Shown here: positions 1-10,531 of the stretch, one piece after another
How the letters are laid out: every line of letters begins with the position of its first letter
Numbering within the stretch: the first letter of the stretch is position 1
Assembly (NCBI GenBank): GCA_003427395.1
Contig: BFEA01000169.1
Coordinates: 1,919,728 to 1,941,639 of the forward strand
Source: Chara braunii
Lineage: Eukaryota > Streptophyta > Charophyceae > Charales > Characeae
Length of the DNA: 21,912 nt
Direction: 5' to 3'
Program-made: the position numbers and the translations under genes
Notes under the pieces: generated by a model
Databases searched by the model: none
What the model was told of the DNA's origin: nothing
Seen by the model: the letters and a program-made list of their open reading frames with translations, nothing else

Positions 1-10
1 GACCGAGAAT

Positions 11-46
11 AAATAAAAAATAAAAAATACAAAAAAAAATTTTTTT

Positions 47-118
<72 letters not shown>
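11..118. repeat. A-rich tract joined to a 79-nt T tract
   Basis: Positions 11-39 are almost all A, and positions 40-118 are T except for one C at 59. Read on the minus strand, the T tract is a long poly(A) tail directly downstream of the SINE-like sequence that starts at 119. The A-to-T junction also makes a large self-complementary tract. A homopolymer this long is prone to sequencing and assembly error, so the exact length is uncertain. Confidence 0.85.
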
Positions 119-119
<1 letters not shown>

Positions 120-342
120 GCCAAGGCCAACAGTCACATTCTCACGTGGCTTTTCAACCACTTATCGTGACATGCAGGCTCGAATTCGAATCCTTATGGA
201 TTCGACAAAATTTATTAGTTTTTTTCTTTTCTTTTTTTTCCCCCCTCGAATCTCCGTTGGCTTATGCCAAGGGTCCTATCGTGTCGTGGGGAACCCACGA
301 ACGCTGAAATACAGACCCGACTTTGAATCCCAAAGGCCATTG
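119..342 (-). mobile_element. Dimeric SINE-like retroposon, minus orientation
   Basis: Two related units are each followed, on the minus strand, by an A tract. The unit at 119-206 is followed by the tract at 40-118, and the unit at about 241-342 by the A/G tract at about 217-240. The blocks at 168-193 and 305-330 match at 20 of 26 positions. Both units also carry TATCGTG (163-169 and 277-283) and a TGGCTT-containing block. The outer unit differs by a perfect 17-nt hairpin at 284-300 placed right after TATCGTG. The block at 168-193 resembles a pol III B box at 9 of 11 positions, but it does so on both strands, so the promoter assignment is weak. A SINE dimer is an inference from the paired tails and paired bodies; a fragmented LINE 3' end is an alternative. 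Confidence 0.45.
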
Positions 343-1097
343 CACGGGCGCGGTCAATTTCAGCCACGCGATGAGAAGATCACGAGCTTGAAAATCGGCC
401 GCGCCATGCTGATGTTGACTGGGCTGCTATCGTAAAAAAGAGTTAGCCCTACTTCATTATGGCCTCGATCCCAATACCCATGGTGTATCAGGCTGGCGCG
501 TTTTCCAACTGGGCTAGCTCCTACTTCGAAGGAAGTAGGAAGGCTCTTCCTTATGAAGAGCTTTTTACCCACAGAACTGCCCTTTGGTGGTATGGTAGAC
601 TCGGCCTACCTTGCGTGGCCAGCCGCTCGTCTTTCAACTGGGCGAGCACCCAGCTTAGTAGGCCAAAATGTCGGGATTCTAGACCCTCTGCACGAACTCA
701 AGCCCCACACGCGTACCTAGAGAGATAAACATTTTTAGGCGGTCGTAGCCTTTATTTCATCGCGCCGCGGCCACAAACCTAGTGTGGTCATTGGTTTTGG
801 ATCATTTAGGCCCTGAATTGCGCAGCTGTGATATTATTTTAGGTAAGGTCTTAGCTTTAGCGTTTCCACGTCCACGCCCCTCTGCGGCCCTACTAGAGAC
901 CGCCAACTACCGCCATTACCTTCGGACGATGCAAACGTCCGAACTAAAGTCATAAAAAGTCTCAGTCTCTCAGTCGTAGGTTAGTCTGAATGAACTTTTA
1001 GCAATGTCGGTCTTATCAAATCCTTCAATTCAACAAAAAAAGTCAGACAATGTCTGATTTAAAAAAAAAACGCCAAATACCCTTGTTAGGGTATTTG
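186..1097. repeat. Cluster of short perfect hairpins
   Basis: Perfect inverted repeats with small loops occur at 186-205 (8-bp arms, loop TTAT), 257-270 (5 bp, TTAT), 284-300 (7 bp, GAA), 519-540 (9 bp, GAAG), 543-561 (7 bp, CTTAT), 921-943 (8 bp, ATGCAAA), 1043-1057 (7 bp, 1-nt centre) and 1074-1097 (10 bp, TGTT). Another of the same kind is at 7413-7436 (8-bp arms). The sequence around them (about 345-1100) has no recognisable gene. The short frames at 459-728 and 360-572 (minus) have no known motif. Function is unknown. Confidence 0.6.
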
Positions 1098-1102
1098 CCC
1101 CG

Positions 1103-1640
1103 ACATCGCTACTTCACTTCTTGCTTCAACTAGTGTTGTGAGGTTTCTTCCTCCTTGCGTTGTCCTCTTTGTCACTTCCTTGTGAATCACCACTTCGATG
1201 TTTGTGTTTTCAAGCTTTGGGAGTGATATTCTCTCACTCTCTTTTCATGTTTTGGTTATTTCTTCACTTGGTTGTAAATCGCTGCTTCACTCCTTGCGTC
1301 AACTAGTTTTATGGTGTTCCTTTCTTCCTTGTGTTGTCCTCTTCGACACTTTCTTGTGAATCGCCACTTTGATATTTGTCTTTTTAAGCCTAGGGAGTGA
1401 GATTCTTTCACTTTTTCTCCATGTCTTGTCCATTTGTTCACTTGGTTGCAAATCGCCACTTCACTTTTTGCTTCAACTAGTGTTGTGATCTTCCTTCCTC
1501 CTTGTATTGCCCTTTTTGTCACTTACAGTGAATTGCCACTTTGATCTTTGAGCTTTGGAGTGAGATTCTCTCACTCTCTCTCCATATTTTATCTATTTCC
1601 TCACTTGGTGACAAATCGCTATTTTAGTTATTGCCTCCAC
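1103..1640. repeat. Satellite, long-unit form (about 173 bp)
   Basis: An ACTAG landmark recurs at 1129, 1302, 1476 and 1639, giving spacings of 173, 174 and 163 bp. Each unit has a landmark half (TCACTTGGT, then CTTCACT, then AACTAGT) and a second half rich in TTCCTCCTTG and CTCTCACTCTC. The landmark half is clearly homologous to the 92-bp unit that follows, so this is the same satellite family in a longer form. The minus-strand open frame at 1256-1522 is repeat sequence and not a gene. Confidence 0.8.
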
Positions 1641-3745
1641 TAGCTTCAAGTGCGTGTCTTGCCACCATTCCCGCCATGTTTTGATCAACCTTGCACTTGG
1701 TAGTGTTCCGCTTCACTCTTTGGTACTTGCACTAGTCATGTGCATGCGTTTTGTCGAGCTCATGCTTTTCATCAAACTTTCACTTGTTAGTATTTCACTT
1801 CACTCTTGGGTGTTTCCACTAGTGACGTACGTATGTCTTGTAAAGTCCCTTTTTCGTCAATCTTTTACTTGGTAGTGTTCCGCTTCACTATTGGATGCTT
1901 CGACTAGTCATATACATGTACCTTGTCAAGTTTCTCTCATACTTTCGTATGTCTTCCACTTTGTGATGTTTCGATTCACTTTTGGGTGTTTCCACTAGTC
2001 ATGTGCATGTGCTTTGTCAAGTTGCTCTCATGCTTTTCGTAAATCTCCCACTTGGTAGTGTTTCGCTTCATTCTTGGAGACTTCTACTAGTCATGTGCAT
2101 ATGCGTTGTGCAGTTTGTCTCGTGCTTTTTGTCAATCTTCCACTTGGTAGTGTTTCACTTCATTCCTGGGTGCTTCCCATAATCATATGAATGTACCTTC
2201 TCAAAATTTCTTTCACATTTTTCATTAATTTTTCACTTGGTAGTGTTTAGTTTCATTCGTGGGAGCTTTCACTAGTCATATGCATCTGGCTTGTCAATTT
2301 TTTCTCTTGCTTTCGTCAATCTTTCACTTAGTAGTGTTTCACTTCATTCTTGGGTGCTTCCACTAGTCATGTGCATGTGCCTTATCAAGTTTCTCTCATG
2401 TTTTCGTCAATTTTTCACTTGGAAGTGCTCCACATCACTGTAGGGTGCTTCCACTAGTCATGTGCATGTACCTTGTCAAGTTGCTCTCATGCTTTTCGTC
2501 AATCTTCCACTTGGTAGAATTTCGTTTCATTCTTGGGTGTTTCCATTAGTCATGTGGGTTGTCAAGTTTCTCTCATGCTTTTCGTTAATCTTTCACTTTG
2601 TAGTGTTGTGCTCCATTTTTGGGTGCTTCTACTAATCATGTTCATTTGCTTTGTCAAGTTTCTCTTATGCTTTTCGTTAATCTGTCGCTTGGTAGTGCTC
2701 TACTTCAATTTTGGATTTTTCCACTAGCCATGTGCATGTGCCTTATTAAGTTTTTTTCATGTTTTCATCAATCTTCTACCGTATCGTGTTCCGTTTTACT
2801 CTCGAGTGCTTCCACTGGTCATGTACATTTGCCTTGCTAAGTTTCTCTCATGCTTTTCGTCAATCTTTTACTTGGTAGCATTCTACTTCATTCTTGGGTG
2901 CTTCAACTAGTCATGTGCATATGCCTTGTCAAGTTTCTCTTATGCTTTTCGTCAACCTGTCACTTGGTAGTGTTCCGCGTCATTCTTGGGTGCTTCCAAT
3001 AGTCATTTGCATGTTCCTGGTCAAGTTTCTCTCATGCTTTTCGTCAATCTTTCACTTGACAGTGTTCCGCTTCATTGTTTGGAGCTTGTACTAGTCATGT
3101 GCATGTGCCTTGTCAAGTTTCTCTTATGCTTTCATCAATCTTTCAGTTGGTAGTGTTCTGCTTCATTTTTTGGTGTTTCTACTAGTCATGTGCAAGTGCC
3201 TTGTCAAGTTTCTCTCATGCTTTTCGTTAATCTTTCACTTGGTACTGCTCTGTTTCAATTTTGGATTCTTCCACTAGCTATGTGCATATGCCTTTTTGAG
3301 TTTCTCTCATGTTTTCATTAATCTTCTACCGTGTAGTGTTCCGTTTCACTCTTGAGTGCTTCCACTGGTCATGTACATGTGCCTTGCCAAGTCTCTCTTA
3401 TGCTTTTCGTCAATCTTTCACTTGGTAGTATTCTGCTTCATTCTTGGGTGCTTCAACTAGTCATGTGCATGTGCCTTGTCAAGTTTCTCTCATGTTTGTC
3501 GTCAACCTTTCACTTGGTAGTATTTCGCGTCATTCTTGGGTGCTTCCAATAGTCATGTGCATGTGCCTTGTTAAATTTCTCTCATGCTTTCGTAAATCTT
3601 TCACTTGGTAGTGTTCCGCTTCATTATTGGCAGCTTGCACTAGTTATGTGCATGTGTCTTGTCAAATTTATCTCATGCTTTTCCTCTGCCTTCCACTTCA
3701 TGATGTTCCGATTCACTCTTGGGTGCTTCAACTTGTCACGAGCAT
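1640..3745. repeat. Satellite, short-unit form (about 92 bp, about 23 copies)
   Basis: The landmark ACTAGTCATGTGCATG recurs at spacings of about 85-93 bp (for example 1731, 1818, 1903, 1994, 2086, 2362, 2453). Each unit runs through TTGTCAAGTTTCTCTCATGC, a TTTCGTCAATC block and CACTTGGTAGTGTTCCGCTTC. Copies differ by scattered substitutions, so the array is old and not freshly amplified. Open frames of 60-96 codons arise repeatedly because the monomer has few stops. The period is not a multiple of three and the frames do not persist, so it is not protein-coding. The array degenerates at about 3745. Confidence 0.9.
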
Positions 3746-4600
3746 GGGATAGGGCTGCATATTCCCATCATTATGCCCCCCCCCCCCCATGTGCTGTATT
3801 TGAACATCACAACTCCTCTAGTATAGGGTGTCGGAAACCATGCACCCTACGAGTCTAGGTTATATCTTCCTACCCTCTTGTGTTTTATTCAGAGCTCAAC
3901 TAACTATACTATAACTTGACTTATTTAAATTGTATTTCCCTAAACTCGGATAAGGCTGTGCTGTCTGAGTATACCGCATGATCTTCGCTATTTGCATTAT
4001 CATAGCCAAGTGTCGACAGAGCCACCGAAAGAAAGAGTAGAAAGAGGGGGTTGTTGTTGCTGCTGATGATGATACTCGTAGGTTGAGTGTTGAATTGTTG
4101 CTGCATTTGGAGCTGTTGTCCGGGTCCGACAAAAAAACGGTCCAACATTGTTAACCATTCAACATGACTCCAGGGAGGGGGTCAAAACCCATGCCCGCCA
4201 AACAAAGGAGATGGGGGCTGGAACTCGGTAGACCCTATGTCCTAGGCATAGGTGAATTTTCCAACAAGAAAGGAAAATAGACTTCCTCGAACTATTCACT
4301 TAGAGTCATGCGTAAAACCCAAAACAGACAAATAGGGGCATACAGCGACACCTAAACTTAGGAGGGTCATTTGTGGTGTCAATAAAGATGTTCTGCAAAG
4401 TAACAAGCCGAGTTGACATCGTTTAGGGCAGCAAACGAAAACATGAGTTTTTTGCCCCTCCGATGATACAAAAATATGCTATTCTGCAAAATTTGAGTTT
4501 TTCGCAAATCTGAGTTTTTGCATGTCTGAGTATTTTCACAAAGTCTGAGTTTTGTGAGAATTCGGACCTTGGAATTGCGTTCGAAGGACGGGACAAGTAT
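3745..4600. other. Unassigned spacer between two tandem arrays
   Basis: No gene is recognised. A C homopolymer of about 13 lies near 3777-3789. On the minus strand, overlapping frames at 3896-4148 encode a Q-, N- and S-rich stretch followed by a segment faintly like a retroelement gag zinc knuckle (a GYDNANSEDHAVY segment), but the key cysteines are not aligned in one frame. I treat it as a possible eroded gag remnant only. The sequence is moderately AT-rich otherwise. Confidence 0.4.
4490..4557. repeat. Short imperfect tandem repeat built on TCTGAGTTTTT
   Basis: Four imperfect units of about 18-21 bp follow one another, each with a TTGAG or CTGAG core followed by a T run (TTTGAGTTTTT, TCTGAGTTTTT, TCTGAGTATTT, TCTGAGTTTTG). 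No function is evident. Confidence 0.6.
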
Positions 4601-4609
4601 TTAGAAGTA

Positions 4610-6350
4610 GGAAGGAACCATGACCAACCACCTCACTTCTTCTTCCACCTCCATCACTCGTCCACCATAGCCAACCACCTCACATCTCCTTCTTTTTCCA
4701 CCTCCATCACCCATTCACCATAGCCAACCACCTCATACCTTCTTCTTCCCCCACCTCCATTACTCATCCACCATAGCCAATCACCTCACACCTTCTTCTT
4801 CTTCCACCTCCATCACTCATTCACCATAGTCAACCACCTCACACCTTCTTCTTCTCCCACCTCCATCACTCAACCACCATAGCCAACCACCTCACACCTT
4901 CTTCTTCCTCCACCTCTATCACCCATCCACCATATTCAACCACCTCACACCTTTTTCTTCCCCCACATCCATCACTCATCCACCACAGCCAACCACATCA
5001 TACCTTCTTCTTCTTCCACCTCCATCACTTGTCCACCATAGCTAACCACCTCACACCTTTTTCTTCTTCTACCTCCATAACTTGTCCACCATGGCCAACC
5101 ACCTCACAACATCACTCATCCACCATAGTCAACCACCTCACACCTTCTTCTTCCTCCGCCTCCACTCAACCATCATAGCCAACCACCACATCTTCTTCTT
5201 CCTCCACCTCCTTCACTCATCCACCATAGCGAACCACCTCACACCTTCTTCTCCTCCACCTCCATCACCCATCCACCATAGTCAACCACCTCACACCTTC
5301 TTCTTCCTCCACTTCCAACACTCATCCACCATAGCCAACCACCTCACACCTTCTTCTTCCTCCACCTCCNACCATAGTCAACCACCTCACACCTTCTTCT
5401 TCCTCCACTTCCAACACTCATCCACCATAGCCAACCACCTCACACCTTCTTCTTCCTCCACCTCCTTCACTCGTCCACCATAGTCAACCACCTCACACCT
5501 TCTTTTTCCACCTCCATCACTCATCCACCATAGTCAATCGCTAACACCTTCTTCTTCCTCCACCTCCATCGCCCATCCACCACAAACAACCACCTCACAC
5601 TTTCTTCTTCTTCCACCTCCATCACTCGTCCACCATAGCCAACGACCTCACACATTTTTCTTCCTCCACCTCTATCACCCATCCACCATAGCCAACCACC
5701 TCACACCTTCTTCTTCCTCCACCTCCTCCAGTCATGCACCATAGTCAACCACCTCACACTTTTTTTTTCTTCCACCTCCATCACTCATCCACCATAGCCA
5801 ACCACCTCACCCTTTCTTCTTCCTCCACCTCCTTCACTCATCCACCATAGTCAACCACCTCTCACCTTCTTCTTCCTCCACCTCCATCACTCATCCACCA
5901 TAGTCAACCGCCGAACACCTTCTTCTTCCTCCACCTACATCGCTCATCCACCACAACCAACCATCTCACATCTTTTTCTTCCTCCACCTCTATCACTCAT
6001 CCACCATACCCAACCACCTCACACCTGCTTCTTCCTCCATCTCCTTCACTCATCCACCATATCCAACCACCTCACACCTTCTTCTTTTTTCACCTCCATC
6101 ACGCATCCACCATAACCAACCACCTCACACCTTCTTCTTCCCCCGCCTCCATCAGCCGTCTACTGTAGCTAACCACCTCACACCTTCTTCTTCCACCTCC
6201 ATCACTTATCTGCCGTAGCGAACCACCTCACACCTTTTTCTTCCTCCACCTCTATAACCCATCCACCATACCCAGTCACCTCACAACCTCTCCTTCCTCC
6301 ACCTCCATTACCCATCCACCGTAACCAACCACCTCACATTTTTTTCTTCC
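4610..6350. repeat. Minisatellite, 53-bp unit, about 33 copies
   Basis: The unit is a run of CCACCATAGCC, AACCACCTCACACC, TTCTTCTTCCTCC and ACCTCCATCACTCAT. The spacing of CCACCATA is 53 bp (for example about 4768 to about 4821). One strand is almost purely pyrimidine plus A. Copies vary slightly, including variants with shorter T runs. Because 53 is not a multiple of three, the reading frame rotates at each copy. The apparent 133-codon frame at 5082-5483 is therefore not a gene, and it spans an unresolved base. Confidence 0.92.
5275..5465. other. Single N flanked by two identical 95-bp blocks
   Basis: Position 5370 is N. The 95 bases before it (5275-5369) and the 95 bases after it (5371-5465) are identical, both starting at ACCATAGTC and ending at CCACCTCC, whereas other array copies differ from each other. 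This is what an unmerged overlap between two contig ends, or a collapsed gap in the array, would look like. The true number of repeat copies here is probably different. Confidence 0.8.
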
Positions 6351-6466
6351 TCTACCTACTTCCGGCCGTCGCCATGGTCAAAGAAATATGAGACTGCAAA
6401 ACGTAGAGGGGACCCTTAGGTGGGACGGTAGAGCAAGTAGGAATTGAGCTTTGATTAGATGTAGGT

Positions 6467-6468
<2 letters not shown>

Positions 6469-6546
<78 letters not shown>
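6469..6546. repeat. (CT)39 microsatellite
   Basis: An uninterrupted CT dinucleotide run of about 78 nt. Pyrimidine-rich sequence continues more loosely to about 6650 (CTCTCTCTCCATTCCC). The Ser-Leu and Arg-Glu repeat frames across it on the two strands are artefacts of the microsatellite. Confidence 0.97.
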
Positions 6547-6550
<4 letters not shown>

Positions 6551-6649
6551 CCCTGACTCCCTCTCATCTACCGCTCTCATGCTCTAAAACCTATTCCTCT
6601 CTCTCCATTCCCTCTTCATCTTGGCATGCGACTAACCCTCCCCCACTCA

Positions 6650-8500
6650 CTTGTCACATTGAAAGGGGACGAACTGCGAAAGAACTTTTATCTCACTTGG
6701 TGGAAAGAAAGGACAAGGGGAGGGCTACTGGTCTCTTGCGCCACCAAAAAGAAAAAATATTTTGAGGGTTGGAAGGACTTGTGAGTGCAAAGGACTTGAG
6801 AATTAACGAATCCTAAGGATTGTAGGGAAATTGTTGAGTGAAAGAGAGGTCAGTGAACTCGACCAACACCGTGACTGCGTGAGAGTGAGAAAATGATGGT
6901 CTGGATAAGGAAAGGACTGACAATGAAAGAAACCGAAAAACGAAAGAAAATAAGCATGCGAGAAGGATTATGTGTTAACCCCAAAAAGGGGTTGTGTTTG
7001 TTCCCATATTGCCTTGAGTGTACATGTGAGTAACCAATTAAGGTGCCTTGAGCGAGATTGTGCCCGATGAGACCGGTGGAGAAAAGAAAAGACGCAAAAT
7101 GAGTTGTAAATGTAATCCTCGCCCATGAATGAACCCCACTTGTTTAACACTTCTTCTAGCAAGAAAATGAGAACTAAGTGTTTGGATGTTGGTGATAAAC
7201 TATCCGATCATCGAGAGGACCATCTAATCGCATGTGTATGTGGGCAGGGCCCCGAAAAGATTAAGGGGTGTATAGACAAACAATGAAGTACAATGCATGA
7301 AATGTGTTTGGTGTATGAATGGTAGAAAGCGAGCACGTAGACCAACTAGAGGCCGAAGCAGGGAACACCCTAGTGAGGCGATAAGGCCCGCATGACTTAG
7401 TCCCCGGATCTAAGCCGAAGGGCGTGCTCTTCGGCTCGTCAATGCTACTCGAGTCTGCGCCTAGGAGAATGGGTGCGTGTCTCAAGGAGGACACTTGGCC
7501 TGTGCCTAAAGGAAGACAAACTCTTAAAGAACTCGTTGGAATGCATGAGTATTGGAATGAGCAATTGTTTGCGAACACAAGAAAACATCGAGAATAAACG
7601 TTTGTCTATGATCAACGAAGACTACCCACCTAGCAAGAAGGTTGAGTTACATCCCCCAATGTAAAAGCTCTCTCGCTAGATGGTCCACCCCCGTCCATCT
7701 CATAACCATAGGTGGGGAAATCCCTAAGATGAACACTCCGCGCCGTAGGTATGCGTGTGGGCGGAGCAAAAACAACTGGGACCCGTGATGGGGTCAACTC
7801 AAGCTCGAAAGTCTAACAGGGTGGGGCCCTACAACGTGTATGTGAGAGTGAGTGAAGGTATGTCATGATACGACACGGGATGATACAAAACTCATATCAT
7901 CAAACAAAGCTATGAAATAATGTATCGGTTCATCCTCCATATACTCAAGTTGGACATACACAAGATTTCACTCGACCATTCCCCGCACAAGGAGTGTCAT
8001 GGCTACCACTCAGGCCTCATGCCAACTCATACACCATTCAAATAAAAAACGCAAAAGCAGACGTTCTTTCTTTATAAAACAAAATTACAAAAAAAAGTTC
8101 AGGAATTAACACCAAATAAAACAACACACGAAAAATACGCACATAACACAAAAGAGACAAGACCATTATAATCGGTGGAAGTGATTGACCTAGATCGGTA
8201 CATGTCATGGTGAAACATGTGACTTTCACACGAGAGACATAATAAGCACACGGTAGTCATTAGGGGTATGCACAAATCAATCAGAAAGACACGTGTAGCC
8301 TAAAAAATAGCATCCTACGGCCCTTATAAGAATTATATATAAGTATTTGTGAAAGTAATTACGTAAGGATTAAATATGAAGGATTCACGTACTATATGAA
8401 GGATTCGCGTACCAGATGAAGCATCTCAGATTGCATGTAGTATATTTGTTCGATGATCTAGTGCTATTCGCACCTTACGATCTTCCCCTTGGGTTCAAGG
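6650..8500. other. Gene-free stretch, no recognised feature
   Basis: I see no conserved protein, LTR pair or RNA gene. A perfect 8-bp hairpin lies at 7413-7436 (loop of 8). Two adjacent 20-bp copies of an ATATGAAGGATTC unit lie at 8374-8413, with a partial third copy to about 8429. The longest open frame, minus 7261-7578 (105 codons), has no motif I recognise and no sign of codon constraint. Confidence 0.5.
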
Positions 8501-9151
8501 GTTCAATTGTGACATGATGTGTCATACCTTGTGCCCATGCGAGACAGGAATGCAACGATTACTTACGTACAAGGAGTTTATTAGATTCAAAGCAATCATC
8601 CATGCAGAATCAGTACGTAACACTCGCCTACAACATCTAAATTTAGCACAAAACATTTTAAGCCACCTGCTGAGAGCATGTCTTACGCTTGGAACACGCA
8701 TATATTCATCATCTTGGATTTGATAACTAGTCAACAAAACCCTTCGTATCTGCATGCTTGGTAACAAATCGTTACAGAGTACCAATTACTATTTCGTTGA
8801 ATTTACTCAATAACATGATGCATCCCAAGACATCATCACTACCTGTGGCGGCAATAAACCTCGTATGCGCATACAAATGGCAAGGAGGAATGATTGTTGC
8901 CCATGAAGCCTGACGCGTAATTTACTAGATAGCATACTTGTTCTGGACCTATTATAAGAGAATTATGTTTTATCCGCAAACAAAATAAGGAATATTTTTT
9001 GCCACATAAGTGAGCAGGTAGATCTATCCGAACAATCACCAAAGAAACTGTGATCCGTATTGAAATGCATAAGGAAAAAAATTTGTTTCATATCCAGTCA
9101 ATAAAAATGAGCCATCTATTAAGATAAAGCAATCCTAATGAGGGAGGAAAT

Positions 9152-9175
9152 TATATATATATATATATATATATA
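9152..9175. repeat. (TA)12 microsatellite
   Basis: Uninterrupted TA dinucleotides in AT-rich surroundings. Confidence 0.95.
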
Positions 9176-10270
9176 GTTATTCATTCAACAACAATTGCAT
9201 ACTCGAGGATCTTGATAACCCCTGAGGTTAACATAGCCAACACATGCATCTAGACATACCCAGACAACGAGATTTTCGCAAGAAAATTCTGAGCAAGAAA
9301 TGAGAAAAAAACGACGACCAAAGGTTAGCGATTAACTTTGAAAGAACAATGCCTTCTTAACAAATAAACCAACGAATTAACACTCCGTAAGATCGTTTAT
9401 GAACAGGACTGAATGCACCCAACACTAGTAACCAAAGTTGCACGAAACCCGACTGTATTCCCAAGGGTGGATCCACGTAATATGGGATCGTTTCCCCGAC
9501 AACCATAGTAGGGAGGATAGTGACATTCCTTGAAGCGTATTTATGTCGCTGGCCACAAACTCACGGCTTCATCAGAGGGTAATTCCTGCATCATCATGCG
9601 TGCTTAGGTAGTGCGAAAGCAGAGGAAGATGGAGCAAATTGCATATGGTGAAGAAAGGCAAAAAAAAACAAGAAGGCGAGCAAGGCGACGAAAGCTAGAA
9701 GTACGAAAGTCGAGATCTTCATGACAACCTCCGCTTTCTCCGCCATCCCTTCCTGCCACATCATAAGGTCAAGCAGCACTTGGGATTTGTACAACAACGA
9801 CTTAAACAATGCATAAGGATGGAGACATAGAATGATCATAGTTGCCTTGCATACGTAAGGACCATAGCGATTTGCTAGCAACTAGCGCAACTACAACGAA
9901 GGGTTCTAATGGGGAGGCGCAAGAGGATGGGCGCACCGAGGTAAGGCATTCAACGAGGGAACATCAATCACATAGTGCACTAAGGATTATGCCGTATCTT
10001 CCTCGGCGCCAATGATTTGATCCAGAAGGGTGGAATCCACCTCATAGTCCATGACCACCTTCACCAACCGCTCACCCAAACGAAGTTTGTGTTCAACAAA
10101 TTTAAGCAAGCGACGAACCGGAGCAGTTTGCAGCTTATACACCCTGTAGCCGTATGCAAAGGAACACATGCGTATTGAATGCAGATGCAGTCCCCAGGAA
10201 TTGCCTACACCTAAATATTAATACCGAATCATCAAGTTCCGAGAAAAACACACTGGCCCGCACGTTTTTT

Positions 10271-10347
10271 TGTCACGAAGGAAGAAACAAAGAAAACATG
10301 AAGAAAAAAAAAAGAAAAAAAGGAAAGGAAAAACAAAAAAGAAATCT
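10271..10347. repeat. A/G-rich tract
   Basis: Almost entirely purine on the plus strand, with runs of A separated by G, ending shortly before LINE A. It could be the A tail of an older plus-strand insertion, but no body sequence upstream supports that. Confidence 0.5.
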
Positions 10348-10531
10348 CAATTGAGGAAACAAAACCCAAGGATGGGGGGTACACCACAAAGGAGTGAAAT
10401 ACCTTGAACAACCCAAACTTAAATAACTTCCTAAGAAAACCCCCATTAGAGTGTTGGGAGTGTTGATGTCAGCAGAAGGCAGACAAACCATTTACTAACA
10501 ATTAATGAATCTCTAGTCCACCCTTGGAAAA

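Larger units (their letters stand above)
8500..10370. other. AT-rich stretch with two unassigned minus-strand frames
   Basis: Nothing is firmly identifiable. Two neighbouring minus-strand frames could be exon remnants. One at 9987-10169 (60 codons) is rich in Leu, Val, Arg and Lys with an acidic end. One at 9594-9881 (95 codons) contains a hydrophobic run (STFVLLAFVALLAFLFFFAF) long enough for one membrane span. I do not recognise either, and no splice-consistent model joins them. The sequence also has a (TA)12 run at 9152-9175. Confidence 0.3.

Noticed and set aside
118-193. tRNA-like A and B boxes on the plus strand (TGGCCAAGG and TTCGAATCC)
   Set aside because: Spacing is about 67 nt, the B-box match is equally good on the other strand, and no cloverleaf can be drawn.
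1654-3858. A series of open frames of 60-96 codons sharing segments like CQVSLMLFVNLSLGSV
   Set aside because: They are translations of the 92-bp satellite. The period is not a multiple of three and the frames break and restart in every few copies.
5082-5483. A 133-codon frame rich in His, Pro, Ser and Phe
   Set aside because: It is the 53-bp minisatellite read through an N and a probable assembly duplication; no protein family.
4610-6350. Regularly spaced repeats resembling a CRISPR array
   Set aside because: The units are contiguous with no unique spacers, and the context is eukaryotic.
6352-6765. Frames with (Ser-Leu)n and (Arg-Glu)n
   Set aside because: Direct translation of the (CT)39 microsatellite on the two strands.
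6650-10370. Possible LTR retrotransposon
   Set aside because: No pair of direct terminal repeats, primer binding site, or protease, integrase or RNase H motif could be found.
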